From: Mycobacterium sp.
GTDB taxonomy: Bacteria; Actinomycetota; Actinomycetes; Mycobacteriales; Mycobacteriaceae
Length of the DNA: 64,000 nucleotides
Direction of reading: 5' to 3'
NCBI GenBank assembly: GCA_016197405.1
Contig: JACPVR010000029.1
Span: forward strand, 62,001 to 126,000
Under the pieces are notes generated by a model. The model was not told the origin of the DNA. It saw only the letters and a list, made by a program, of their open reading frames with translations, and did not search any database. A program made the translations under genes and the position numbers. Positions 26,149 to 33,732 of this stretch are shown piece after piece. How positions within the stretch are numbered: position 1 is the stretch's first letter; every line of letters starts with the position of its first letter.

Positions 26149-26207
26149 GAGACTGCGCTCCCCGCGAAGAAGTGCGAGTGGACCTCGCAGGGAGCGCAGT
26201 TTCAACG
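26149..26207. repeat. 59-bp palindromic repeat, copy B
   Basis: Direct copy of the element at 25203-25261, with one mismatch in the outer stem (GTTTC for GTCTC at its right end). It lies between the DUF559 start and the end of the Bax-inhibitor-like gene. Confidence 0.9.
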
Positions 26208-26211
26208 CAAT

Positions 26212-26245
26212 ACAAAACGGCCCGGCACCTTTCGGTACCGGGCCG
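26212..26245 (-). terminator. Strong intrinsic terminator of the Bax-inhibitor-like gene
   Basis: On the minus strand a 12-bp GC-rich stem (CGGCCCGGTACC with GGTGCCGGGCCG, one G-U pair) encloses a GAAA tetraloop and is followed by TTTTGTATTG. It begins 14 bp after the stop codon at 26260. Confidence 0.85.
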
Positions 26246-26259
26246 CCTCGCACGTGGTG

Positions 26260-27096
26260 CTAGTCGTTCTGGAAGTAACTGAGCAGACGCAGGATCTCGA
26301 TGTAGAGCCAGACCAGGGTCACGGTCAGGCCCAACGCGATGCCCCAGGCCGCCTTCTCCGGCGCGCCGGCGCGGATCATCTGGTCGGCAGCGTCGAAGTC
26401 CAGCAGGAAGCTGAACGCCGCGATGCCGATGCACACCAGCGAGAAGATGATGGCGATCGGACCGCCGTCGCGCAGGATGCCCGCGCTCTGGGTGAACAGC
26501 CCCATGATCAGGTTGCCGACCATCAGGACCAGGACGCCGATCATCGCCGCGAACAGCATGCGGGTGAACTTCGGCGTCACTCGGATGGCGCCGGTCTTGT
26601 AGACCACGAGCATCCCGAAGAACACGCCGATGGTGCCGAGCACCGCCTGTGCGATGAGCCCGCCTGCGCTCGCGCCCTGGATGTTGAACGTCAGCAGGAA
26701 CGAGATCGCGCCGAGGAACAGGCCCTCCAGCGCGGCGTAGCTGAGCACGATCGCCGGGCTGTCCTGCTTGCGCCCGAACGTCGCGATCATCACCAGCGCG
26801 AAGCCGCCGAGGCCGCCGACGAGGGTGAACGGCATGGCGAGCCCGAGGTTCTGGGTCACCAGGAAGTACGAGATGACCGCCACCACGGACAGGACGCCGA
26901 GCGTCATGCCGGTCTTGGTGACGACATCGTCAATGGTCAGCGGGCGCGACACGCCTCGCTGCTGCTGGTCGAGGTAGGGCTGCTGATAGCCCTGATCCAT
27001 GACCTGAGCGGCCCCGGCGACGCCGGAGCCGAAAGTCGCGTACCCGCCCTGCTCCTTTGGCAGCGAGCGGAATATCGGATTGCTGGTTTCCCGCAC
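26260..27096 (-). CDS. Bax inhibitor-1/YccA family membrane protein
   Basis: 278 residues from GTG at 27096 (VRETSNPIF), preceded by the ribosome binding site GAAAGGAT. The start at 27150 has no such site. After a polar head of about 60 residues come seven membrane segments, with the BI-1 end pattern ...LDFDAADQMI and a final segment followed by LLSYFQND. Family members are implicated in calcium leak and membrane protein quality control. It appears to match Rv1072 in size. It is divergent from echA9. Confidence 0.88.
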   Translation of the reverse strand: MRETSNPIFRSLPKEQGGYATFGSGVAGAAQVMDQGYQQPYLDQQQRGVSRPLTIDDVVTKTGMTLGVLSVVAVISYFLVTQNLGLAMPFTLVGGLGGFALVMIATFGRKQDSPAIVLSYAALEGLFLGAISFLLTFNIQGASAGGLIAQAVLGTIGVFFGMLVVYKTGAIRVTPKFTRMLFAAMIGVLVLMVGNLIMGLFTQSAGILRDGGPIAIIFSLVCIGIAAFSFLLDFDAADQMIRAGAPEKAAWGIALGLTVTLVWLYIEILRLLSYFQND

Positions 27097-27319
27097 CGTC
27101 GGATCCTTTCCTGTGAAGTCCCTGAAAGTCTTACACGAACATCGGTCCAACGAACCAGTACTGGGTCGAAGTTCCCGTCAGCAGGGAAATTATTCTCCTG
27201 GCCGTGTCCAGACGGTACCCCTGCCGACACCCGCCGCAGACCGCGACGAACCGGCCGGACATAATTACTTGCATATCCAACCTTTCGCCGATCGACCGCA
27301 GACAGGACGGGCCCTCTCA

Positions 27320-28357
27320 GTGACGGATGAATCCGACGACATCCTGACCCGCGTCGACAACGGGGTAGGCATCCTCACCCTGAATCGACCGAAGGCGATC
27401 AACTCGCTCAACCAGCACATGGTCGATGTGCTGGCAGTCGTGCTCAACGCCTGGGCCGACGACGACGGTGTGCGAACCGTGGTCATCGACGGCGCCGGAG
27501 AGCGGGGATTGTGCGCCGGCGGCGACGTGGTGGCGCTCTATCACAGCGCCCGCGCCGACGGCTCCGCCGCTCGCAAGTTCTGGTTCGACGAGTACCGGGT
27601 CAATTCCCTGATCGGCCGCTACCCGAAGCCTTACGTGGCGCTGATGGACGGCATCGTGATGGGCGGCGGTGTGGGCGTCTCCTCGCACGGCAACGTCCGA
27701 GTTGCCACCGACAAGACGAAGATGGCGATGCCCGAGGTCGGCATCGGCTTCATGCCCGACGTCGGCGGCACCTACCTGCTGGCCCGTGCGCCGGGGGCGT
27801 TGGGACTGCACGTCGCGCTCACCGGTGCACCGATCTCCGGTGCCGACGCCATCGCGCTGGGCTTCGCCGACCACTACGTCCCACACGACGAACTCGCGGC
27901 GTTCACGCAGGCGATCATCGACGGCGACGTCGACGCCGCGTTGAGTAGATACACCACCGAGGCGCCGCCGAGTACCCTTACCGCCCAACGTGATTGGATC
28001 GACCACTGCTATTCGGGTGCGACCGCGCTCGATATCGTCGCCGCGTTGCGCGAGCACAGTTCGGCGGCGGCGCAGGATGCCGCCGACATCATCGCCTCCC
28101 GGTCTCCGATCGCGGTGTCGGTGACGCTGGAGGCGGTTCGCCGGGCCGCCGGGCTCGAGTCGCTCGAAGACGCGCTGGTTCAGGAGTACCGGGTGTCGTG
28201 CGCGGCGCTGCGTTCCCACGATTTCGTCGAGGGTATCCGCGCGCTGCTGATCGACAAGGACAAGAATCCCCAATGGTCGCCGGCCGCACTGGACGACGTC
28301 ACCGCCGCTGACATCGAGAACTATTTCGCCCCTGCCGATCCCGATCTCACGTTCTAA
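27320..28357 (+). CDS. echA9: Enoyl-CoA hydratase/isomerase family, 3-hydroxyisobutyryl-CoA hydrolase type
   Basis: 345 residues from GTG at 27320, the length recalled for EchA9 (Rv1071c). The crotonase core is GERGLCAGGDVVAL, then DGIVMGGGVG, and AMPEVGIGFMPDVGGTY. The last has the Glu and Asp typical of 3-hydroxyisobutyryl-CoA hydrolases, which act in valine breakdown. The longer frame to 27080 would overlap the divergent membrane protein gene. echA8 follows after 9 bp, so the two form an operon. Confidence 0.92.
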   Translation: MTDESDDILTRVDNGVGILTLNRPKAINSLNQHMVDVLAVVLNAWADDDGVRTVVIDGAGERGLCAGGDVVALYHSARADGSAARKFWFDEYRVNSLIGRYPKPYVALMDGIVMGGGVGVSSHGNVRVATDKTKMAMPEVGIGFMPDVGGTYLLARAPGALGLHVALTGAPISGADAIALGFADHYVPHDELAAFTQAIIDGDVDAALSRYTTEAPPSTLTAQRDWIDHCYSGATALDIVAALREHSSAAAQDAADIIASRSPIAVSVTLEAVRRAAGLESLEDALVQEYRVSCAALRSHDFVEGIRALLIDKDKNPQWSPAALDDVTAADIENYFAPADPDLTF

Positions 28358-28366
28358 GGAGAGCCC

Positions 28367-29149
28367 ATGACCGATACCGCCTGGGAGACCATCCTCGTCG
28401 AGCGCGAGGACCGCGTCGGCCTGATAACACTGAACCGCCCGAAGGCGCTCAACGCCCTCAACGGTCAGGTGATGAACGAAGTGACTGCGGCCGCAAAGCA
28501 ATTCGACGACGATCCAGGGATCGGCGCGATAGTGCTGACCGGTAGCGAGAAGGCGTTCGCCGCCGGTGCCGACATCAAGGAGATGGCATCGCTGACCTTC
28601 GCCGACGTCTTCGCCGCCGACTACTTCGCCAAGTGGAGCGAATTCGCCGCCGTGCGCACCCCCACCATCGCCGCGGTCGCCGGCTACGCGCTGGGCGGCG
28701 GCTGCGAGCTGGCGATGATGTGCGATCTGCTGATCGCCGCCGATACCGCGAAATTCGGCCAGCCCGAGATCAAGCTCGGCGTGCTGCCCGGTATGGGCGG
28801 CAGCCAGCGACTGACCCGCGCGGTGGGCAAGGCCAAGGCGATGGACCTGATCCTGACCGGCCGCAACATGGACGCCGAAGAGGCCGAGCGGGCCGGGCTG
28901 GTGTCACGCGTGGTCCCGGCCGCGGACTTGCTCACCGAGGCCAAAGCCGTCGCCACCACCATCTCGAAGATGTCGCTGTCGGCTGCGCGGATGGCCAAGG
29001 AGGCCGTCGACCGCGCCTTCGAATCGACACTGGCCGAGGGGTTGCTCTACGAGCGCAGGCTGTTCCATTCGGCGTTCGCCACCGAGGACCAGACCGAAGG
29101 CATGGCGGCGTTCACCGAGAAGCGGGCTGCGAACTTCACACACCGCTAA
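28367..29149 (+). CDS. echA8: Enoyl-CoA hydratase
   Basis: 260 residues with ribosome binding site AAGGAGA. Both catalytic glutamates of true hydratases are present: Glu114 in GGGCELAMMCD and Glu134 in GQPEIKLGVLPGMGG. It adds water to trans-2-enoyl-CoA in fatty acid beta-oxidation. It corresponds to EchA8 (Rv1070c), a reported target of anti-tubercular compounds. Its stop codon overlaps the -10 box of the next gene. Confidence 0.96.
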   Translation: MTDTAWETILVEREDRVGLITLNRPKALNALNGQVMNEVTAAAKQFDDDPGIGAIVLTGSEKAFAAGADIKEMASLTFADVFAADYFAKWSEFAAVRTPTIAAVAGYALGGGCELAMMCDLLIAADTAKFGQPEIKLGVLPGMGGSQRLTRAVGKAKAMDLILTGRNMDAEEAERAGLVSRVVPAADLLTEAKAVATTISKMSLSAARMAKEAVDRAFESTLAEGLLYERRLFHSAFATEDQTEGMAAFTEKRAANFTHR

Positions 29150-29152
29150 AGT
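29147..29152 (+). promoter_or_regulatory. -10 box of leaderless Rv1069c-like gene
   Basis: TAAAGT begins at the echA8 stop codon, and 6 nt separate it from the GTG at 29159. The downstream gene can be transcribed independently of echA8. Confidence 0.5.
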
Positions 29153-29158
29153 GCATGC

Positions 29159-30892
29159 GTGACTGACGCGCGTACACCGGTGGCCCCCGGTCCGTTCAAG
29201 ACCGAGGACGAGCCGTCGATCACCATCGACCCGGTGCTGCCGACCCCGCCGCCCGAGCCCGGTCCTTGGTGGGCACGGCATTACACGTATTTCGGCACCG
29301 CGGTCGGGTTGCTGTTCATCTTCTTGTCGCTGACGCCGTCGCTTCTGCCGCGCGGTCCGTTGTTCCAGGGGTTGGTCAGTGGCGCCGCGGGTGCCGTCGG
29401 CTATCTGATCGGTGTGCTCGCAGTCTGGCTGGTGCGGTACATGATGAGCCGCGAGACCAGTCCGCTGGCACCGGGCTGGGCCTGGATCATGCTGGTGGTC
29501 GTCGGCATCATCGGACTCGTCGGTATGCAGTTCTACTTCCACAGCTGGCAGGACGACGTCCGCGACCTGTTCGGCGTGCCACGGCTGAGCTGGTACAACT
29601 ACCCGCAGGCAGCCGTCATCGGCCTGATCGTGCTGTTCTTCTTCGTCGAAATCGGCCAGCTGGTGCGCAAACTCGTGCTTTTCCTGGTCCATCAGCTGGA
29701 GCGCATCGCACCGCCGCGAGTGTCCGGGGTGATCGCGGTGGGGCTGGTTCTCGCGCTCACCATCGCACTGCTCAACGGTGTGGTCGCCCGGGTGGCGATG
29801 GACTGGATGAACGAGACCTTCGCCGCGGTCAACGACGAGCAGGATCCGAACAACCCGGCGCCGACGACACCGCTGCGTTCGGGCGGGCCAGAGTCGTTGG
29901 TGACGTGGGGCTCGCTGGGTCATCAGGGGCGGATCTTCGTCGCCGGTGGACCCAGCGTCGAGGATCTCACGAAGTTCAACGGCGCCAGGGCAACCGAGCC
30001 GATCCGCGCCTACGCCGGTATGGGTTCGGCAGACGATATCCGCGCCACCGCCGAGATGGCGGCCCGGGAGTTGCTGCGCACCGGTGGCCTGCAGCGCAAG
30101 GTGATCGCGGTGGCAACCACCACCGGCACCGGCTGGATCAACGAGGCCGAGGCGTCGGCGCTGGAGTACATGTTCAACGGCGACACCGCGATCGTGTCGA
30201 TGCAGTATTCGTTCCTCCCGAGCTGGTTGTCGTTCATCGTCGACAAGGAGAACGCCCGGCAGGCGGGACAGGCGCTGTTCGAGGCCGTCGACGCGCTCGT
30301 GCGAACGCTGCCGGAGGCCAAGCGCCCCAAGCTGGTGGTCTTCGGTGAGAGTTTGGGATCGTTCGGCGGTGAGGCGCCGTTCCTGAGCCTGAACAATCTG
30401 GTGGCCCGCACCGACGGCGCGTTGTTCTCCGGTCCGACTTTCAACAACACCATCTGGACGGATCTGACCCGCAACCGGGACGAGGGCTCGCCCATGTGGC
30501 TGCCGGTGTTCGACAAGGGTTACAACGCCCGGTTCGTCGCGCGGCCGGAGAATCTGGGCCGGCCCGCCGACGAGTGGGGTCACCCGCGGGTGGTCTACCT
30601 GCAGCACGCATCGGACCCGATCGCCTGGTGGACGCCGGATCTGCTTTTCGACGAACCGGATTGGCTGCGGGAGCCGCGGGGTTACGACGTCTCGCCGCGG
30701 ATGGACTGGATCCCGGTGGTGACGTTCCTGCAGGTTTCCGCCGATATGGCGGTCGCGGTCGATGTTCCCGACGGGCACGGGCATCGGTATGTCCGTGATG
30801 TCGTCAACGCCTGGGCGGCGATACTCCAGCCGCCGGGGTGGACGCCGGCGAAGACCGAAAAGCTCCGCCCCATGATGCATTCCGGTGAGTGA
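29159..30892 (+). CDS. Membrane alpha/beta-hydrolase (Rv1069c-like)
   Basis: 577 residues from GTG. Four or more membrane segments lie in residues 40-210, then an alpha/beta-hydrolase domain. The nucleophile elbow is FGESLGSFGGEAP, GTGWINEAEASALEYMFNGD is a conserved stretch, and the likely His is in the last third (VYLQHASDPIAWW). The family is conserved in mycobacteria; lipid or wax ester hydrolysis in the membrane is likely but unproven. It follows echA9-echA8. Confidence 0.85.
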   Translation: MTDARTPVAPGPFKTEDEPSITIDPVLPTPPPEPGPWWARHYTYFGTAVGLLFIFLSLTPSLLPRGPLFQGLVSGAAGAVGYLIGVLAVWLVRYMMSRETSPLAPGWAWIMLVVVGIIGLVGMQFYFHSWQDDVRDLFGVPRLSWYNYPQAAVIGLIVLFFFVEIGQLVRKLVLFLVHQLERIAPPRVSGVIAVGLVLALTIALLNGVVARVAMDWMNETFAAVNDEQDPNNPAPTTPLRSGGPESLVTWGSLGHQGRIFVAGGPSVEDLTKFNGARATEPIRAYAGMGSADDIRATAEMAARELLRTGGLQRKVIAVATTTGTGWINEAEASALEYMFNGDTAIVSMQYSFLPSWLSFIVDKENARQAGQALFEAVDALVRTLPEAKRPKLVVFGESLGSFGGEAPFLSLNNLVARTDGALFSGPTFNNTIWTDLTRNRDEGSPMWLPVFDKGYNARFVARPENLGRPADEWGHPRVVYLQHASDPIAWWTPDLLFDEPDWLREPRGYDVSPRMDWIPVVTFLQVSADMAVAVDVPDGHGHRYVRDVVNAWAAILQPPGWTPAKTEKLRPMMHSGE

Positions 30893-30981
30893 CGATGCCG
30901 TGCGCGGAGAACGCCGAGATCGACGTTTTGGCGGCCCGCACTCGCAAGTTTTCGCCCAAATGTGCGTTTGAGCGGAAAGGG

Positions 30982-31356
30982 TTAGACGAGCTGGCCGTGC
31001 GCGACCAGTGCGTGGTAGCCGCCGATGACGTCGGTGGCCCGGTGCAGGCCGAGATCCTGCAGGGCGGCGGCGGCCAGGCTCGACGTGTAGCCCTCCGAGC
31101 ACAGCACCACCCATTCGACGTCGTCGTCGACGGCCTGCGGAATCCGGGCGTCGCTGGTCGGATCACAGCGCCATTCCAGGACATTGCGCTCGATGACCAG
31201 CGCGTCGGGAACCTCACCCTCGGCGGCACGCTGCGCGGCGGGCCTGATGTCGACCAGCACCGCTCCGCGCCGCAGCGCGTCGGGCACGTCCGTGGCGCTC
31301 AGCCGGTTCAGCCGCGACCGCGCGGAATTCAGTACGGCGTCGATACGACTCATCAT
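30982..31356 (-). CDS. Rhodanese-domain sulfurtransferase (Rv1066-like)
   Basis: 124 residues from ATG at 31356, overlapping the cysteine dioxygenase stop as ATGA. A single rhodanese domain: VLVDIRPAAQRAAEGEVPDA, then the active loop CSEGYTS with Cys at about 86, and VIGGYHALV. It moves sulfane sulfur to an acceptor. Pairing with cysteine dioxygenase suggests handling of sulfur released from cysteine. Expression is probably set by the Cys-codon leader upstream of the operon. The 89 bp after its stop hold no gene. Confidence 0.9.
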   Translation of the reverse strand: MMSRIDAVLNSARSRLNRLSATDVPDALRRGAVLVDIRPAAQRAAEGEVPDALVIERNVLEWRCDPTSDARIPQAVDDDVEWVVLCSEGYTSSLAAAALQDLGLHRATDVIGGYHALVAHGQLV

Positions 31357-31889
31357 TGGCCTTCGGGGTGTTCGGTCAGCTCGGTGCGCGCCCGGCGCAG
31401 AGTCCCGCGCGCCGTCACGTCGTAGTACGACATCGCGGTCAGCGGCGGCGAATACGCGTGCACACTCAGGGTAGGTGCCGGTGCGGGCGATTTGGCCCAG
31501 ACCACGTCGTGCACCCAGCCGAGCGGGAACGCAGCCTGATCTCCGGCGTCCAACCGGCGACGGCGCAATCCATCGCCGTCCCAACGGAATTCGTTGAGGG
31601 CTCCGGACAGCACCGTCAACGCACCCAGCGATCCGCCGTGGTCGTGCAGTTCGGTGGGGTGTCCTGGCGCCCAGCTGATGAGCCAGACGTCGAGCTCGTC
31701 GTCGCCGTGCAGTCTGGTGAACCAGCGATCGTCGGACGGCAGCCCGCCCGCGGGCAGCAGGTGGTCGTAGAGGCCGTCGAGGTAGTCGGCGGCGGCCTGG
31801 TCGGTGGCGTGCAGCAGATCGGGCAACCGCAGCCGGGTCGGGCCGGAAACGGACGGGACGGCGAACGAGGGCAAAGCGGTGACGGTCAT
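31353..31889 (-). CDS. Cysteine dioxygenase (Rv1065-like)
   Basis: 178 residues from ATG at 31889 with ribosome binding site AGGAG; the frame beyond is leader. The cupin iron site is HDH in TELHDHGGS (His82, His84), plus a third His in GWVHDV (His127). The enzyme oxidises cysteine to cysteine sulfinate with molecular oxygen. It is the first gene of a two-gene operon with the rhodanese gene. A 14-codon leaderless ORF with tandem Cys codons lies 50 nt upstream, which fits control by cysteine availability. Confidence 0.92.
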   Translation of the reverse strand: MTVTALPSFAVPSVSGPTRLRLPDLLHATDQAAADYLDGLYDHLLPAGGLPSDDRWFTRLHGDDELDVWLISWAPGHPTELHDHGGSLGALTVLSGALNEFRWDGDGLRRRRLDAGDQAAFPLGWVHDVVWAKSPAPAPTLSVHAYSPPLTAMSYYDVTARGTLRRARTELTEHPEGQ

Positions 31890-31930
31890 GGAACAGCACT
31901 CCTGGAACGACGAATGAGTAGGGGGGTCAA

Positions 31931-31950
31931 CGGCTCGAATCAGAGAGCCG
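31931..31950 (-). promoter_or_regulatory. Hairpin overlapping the stop of the Cys leader ORF
   Basis: CGGCTC and GAGCCG form a perfect 6-bp stem with an 8-nt loop that contains the leader stop codon. A ribosome halted at the Cys codons just before it would stay clear of this stem, while one reaching the stop would open it. Confidence 0.45.
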
Positions 31951-31984
31951 GACAACACTCCCGATAACCCATGTGCTCCGTCAT
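31940..31984 (-). CDS. Leaderless cysteine-codon leader peptide (attenuator)
   Basis: This 14-codon ORF encodes MTEHMGYRECCPAL. Codons 10 and 11 are both TGT. A -10-like box AACACT lies 7 nt before the ATG, so the ORF starts at the 5' end of the mRNA. Leaderless short ORFs with consecutive Cys codons upstream of sulfur genes have been described in mycobacteria as cysteine-responsive attenuators. Here the next gene is cysteine dioxygenase, 50 nt downstream. The identification rests on layout and codons. Confidence 0.7.
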   Translation of the reverse strand: MTEHMGYRECCPAL

Positions 31985-31991
31985 GACAGCC

Positions 31992-31997
31992 AGTGTT
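31992..31997 (-). promoter_or_regulatory. -10 box of Cys leader / cysteine dioxygenase operon
   Basis: AACACT on the minus strand ends 7 nt before the ATG at 31984. It departs from TANNNT at the first base, so it may be weak. Confidence 0.45.
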
Positions 31998-32080
31998 CCA
32001 CAGATTTGCCGCACCGTTCCAGGGCCGGGCTTTAACCTCACGGTGATTCTGACAAAGCACAGGTCGCCCGCGTGCGCAGG

Positions 32081-32086
32081 TACCTT
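32081..32086 (+). promoter_or_regulatory. -10 box of leaderless membrane protein gene
   Basis: TACCTT is followed by 7 nt and the GTG at 32094. Confidence 0.6.
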
Positions 32087-32093
32087 GGACGGG

Positions 32094-32699
32094 GTGCGAA
32101 TGCTGCGGGTTGCCGTCATCGTCGCGGTTGTGGCCGCGCTGGCCCTGGTCGAGACGCAGACCCGCAGCGGGGTGGGCTGGCGATTGGTGACCTTCACCTA
32201 CCAGGCCAACATCCTGGCCGCGGCGTACTACGCCTGGACGTTGGCCTCGCCGCGCGCCGACGAGCGGGCCGGGCTGCGCGGTGCCGTGGTGCTCTATGTC
32301 GTTGTGGCGGGCGTGATCTGGAATCTCCTGCTGGTGGATGCCAGCATGGGCTACACCCCGGCCAATGTGCTGCTGCACATCGTGGTGCCGATTCTGGCGC
32401 TGGCCGACTGGATCTTCGTCGGCGGCAGCCAGAGCGCGGTCCGGTGGTGGCAGCCGCTGGCCTGGTTGATCTATCCGTCGCTGTATCTGGGCCTGGCGGT
32501 CGTGGTCCTCAACGACATGGGTCGCCGCGCGCCGTACTACTTCCTGGACACCGGCTCGATCGGCGGCGCGGCGGTGGCCGGCAACGTCGCGCTACTGGCG
32601 GTGGCCTTCATCGGGCTCGGTTACCTGTTGTCCATGGTGGGGCGGCTTTCGGTGCGCGCGGGTGTAGCGGCCGGCGGGGGTCCGGGCAGCGTTGCATAG
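32094..32699 (+). CDS. Six-TM membrane protein, Pr6Pr-like
   Basis: 201 residues from GTG at 32094, placed by its -10 box. The upstream frame to 31971 overlaps the divergent leader ORF and is rejected. Six membrane segments with conserved aromatic and prolines (TFTYQANILAAAYYAW, HIVVPILALADW, WLIYPSLYLG, APYYFLD) resemble the Pr6Pr family. There is no enzymatic motif and the function is unknown. lpqV begins 10 bp later. Confidence 0.75.
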   Translation: MRMLRVAVIVAVVAALALVETQTRSGVGWRLVTFTYQANILAAAYYAWTLASPRADERAGLRGAVVLYVVVAGVIWNLLLVDASMGYTPANVLLHIVVPILALADWIFVGGSQSAVRWWQPLAWLIYPSLYLGLAVVVLNDMGRRAPYYFLDTGSIGGAAVAGNVALLAVAFIGLGYLLSMVGRLSVRAGVAAGGGPGSVA

Positions 32700-32709
32700 A
32701 TTGGAGGGC

Positions 32710-33165
32710 ATGCGTCCGAACCCCTCCACCGCCCTGCTGGGAATCGCGGCGACTGCGTGTTTCGCGATGCTCGTCAGCGCCGGTTGTTCGTCGGCCGAGG
32801 AGTCGACACCCGATTCCGCCACGTCGACGTCGGCGACGTCGACGACCGAGTTACCCCCGTTGCCCGCCGGACCGGCCCCGTCGGAGGCGATCGGCGTATC
32901 CCCGGGCGGGGTCACCACCAGAGTCGATGCACCATCGGATGCCACCGAGTCGCAGTACGGTCAGGCCTGTCATGCGGCCAAGATCTGGATGAACGGTCAG
33001 CAGGGCGAGCCGGCGGTGCTCGTCGAGAATTACCTCAAGACCGTGCAAGCCCCCGGTGTCGTGGATCCGGGGAATTTCAACACCCCGTGGGAACAGCTGA
33101 CCGCGCCGCAGCAGGCCGGGGTCATCATGGCGGTGACGGGCGCGGCCAACGGCGAGTGCGAATAG
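32710..33165 (+). CDS. lpqV: Lipoprotein, LpqV-like
   Basis: 151 residues from ATG at 32710 with ribosome binding site GGAGGG. A signal peptide ends in the lipobox SAGC (Cys22), so the mature protein is lipid-anchored outside the membrane. A Ser/Thr-rich linker follows, then a compact domain with two Cys (QACHAAKIW and NGECE at the end) that may form a disulfide. It sits at the lpqV (Rv1064c) position next to the patatin genes. Confidence 0.82.
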   Translation: MRPNPSTALLGIAATACFAMLVSAGCSSAEESTPDSATSTSATSTTELPPLPAGPAPSEAIGVSPGGVTTRVDAPSDATESQYGQACHAAKIWMNGQQGEPAVLVENYLKTVQAPGVVDPGNFNTPWEQLTAPQQAGVIMAVTGAANGECE

Positions 33166-33188
33166 GTCGCCGCACCGGCCGCAGCCGT

Positions 33189-33194
33189 TAGGAT
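33189..33194 (+). promoter_or_regulatory. -10 box of leaderless marR-family gene
   Basis: TAGGAT is followed by 7 nt and the ATG at 33202. Confidence 0.6.
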
Positions 33195-33195
33195 G

Positions 33196-33207
33196 CGTGA
33201 CATGTCA
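33196..33207. promoter_or_regulatory. Operator-like site at the marR start (CGTGACATGTCA)
   Basis: The 10-bp palindrome TGACATGTCA (33198-33207) covers the expected transcription and translation start of the MarR gene. The same 12-bp sequence CGTGACATGTCA occurs at 34527-34538, in front of the adjacent SDR gene. Confidence 0.65.
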
Positions 33208-33732
33208 GGCAAATCGCCGACCGCATCCGAAGGCGGAAAGTCGGCCAAGCCTTCGCGAAAGGGCCAGTGGCTCAACGCCTCCCAGGGGCGTGCCTGGCTG
33301 AGCTTCATGCGCGTCTACCATCGCCTGGAATACGAGATGAACAGCCAGCTGCAGGCGGAATGCGGTCTCTCGCTGGGCGACTACACCGTGATGAACGCCC
33401 TGTCGGCGGCCCCCGATCATCGGGCCCAGCTGACCAGCCTGGCCACCACCATCGGTTGGGAGCGCAGCAGGTTGTCCCATCATCTGCAACGCATGACGCG
33501 CCGCGGCCTGGTGGTCAAGGAGCAGTCGGCCTCCGACGGGCGCGCCACCGATGCCGTGCTGACCGACCTGGGCTGGGACACGCTGCGCACCGCGGCTCCT
33601 TTGCACGCGGCGTGGATCCGCAGGCTGGTGTTCTCCGATACGACCCCCGGACAGGAAGCCGAACTGGCCGGCATCCTGTCCGTGGTCTACGAGAGCATCC
33701 TGCGCGAGGGCACCCTGCCCCGGCCCGATTAG
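33202..33732 (+). CDS. MarR-family transcriptional regulator
   Basis: 176 residues. The start at 33202 (MSGKSPTASEG) is chosen because a -10 box lies 7 nt before it; 33193 is the alternative. A winged-helix domain: LGDYTVMNALSAAPDHRAQLTSLATTIGWERSRLSHHLQRMTRRGLV, then SDGRATDAVLTDLGW in the wing. Such dimers usually repress a neighbouring gene and release on binding a small molecule. A palindrome at its own start recurs at the SDR promoter, so autoregulation and control of the SDR gene are likely. Its stop overlaps the convergent SDR stop by 4 bp. Confidence 0.9.
   Translation: MSGKSPTASEGGKSAKPSRKGQWLNASQGRAWLSFMRVYHRLEYEMNSQLQAECGLSLGDYTVMNALSAAPDHRAQLTSLATTIGWERSRLSHHLQRMTRRGLVVKEQSASDGRATDAVLTDLGWDTLRTAAPLHAAWIRRLVFSDTTPGQEAELAGILSVVYESILREGTLPRPD

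Noticed and set aside
25203..26207. CRISPR or insertion sequence ends
   Set aside because: Only two repeats, 900 bp apart, each an internal palindrome in the same orientation. There is no spacer pattern, no inverted terminal pair and no transposase.
30893..30981. Possible repeat or small gene between the Rv1069c-like and rhodanese genes
   Set aside because: The stretch resembles intergenic mycobacterial sequence but has no second copy in the window, no clear palindrome and no start signal.
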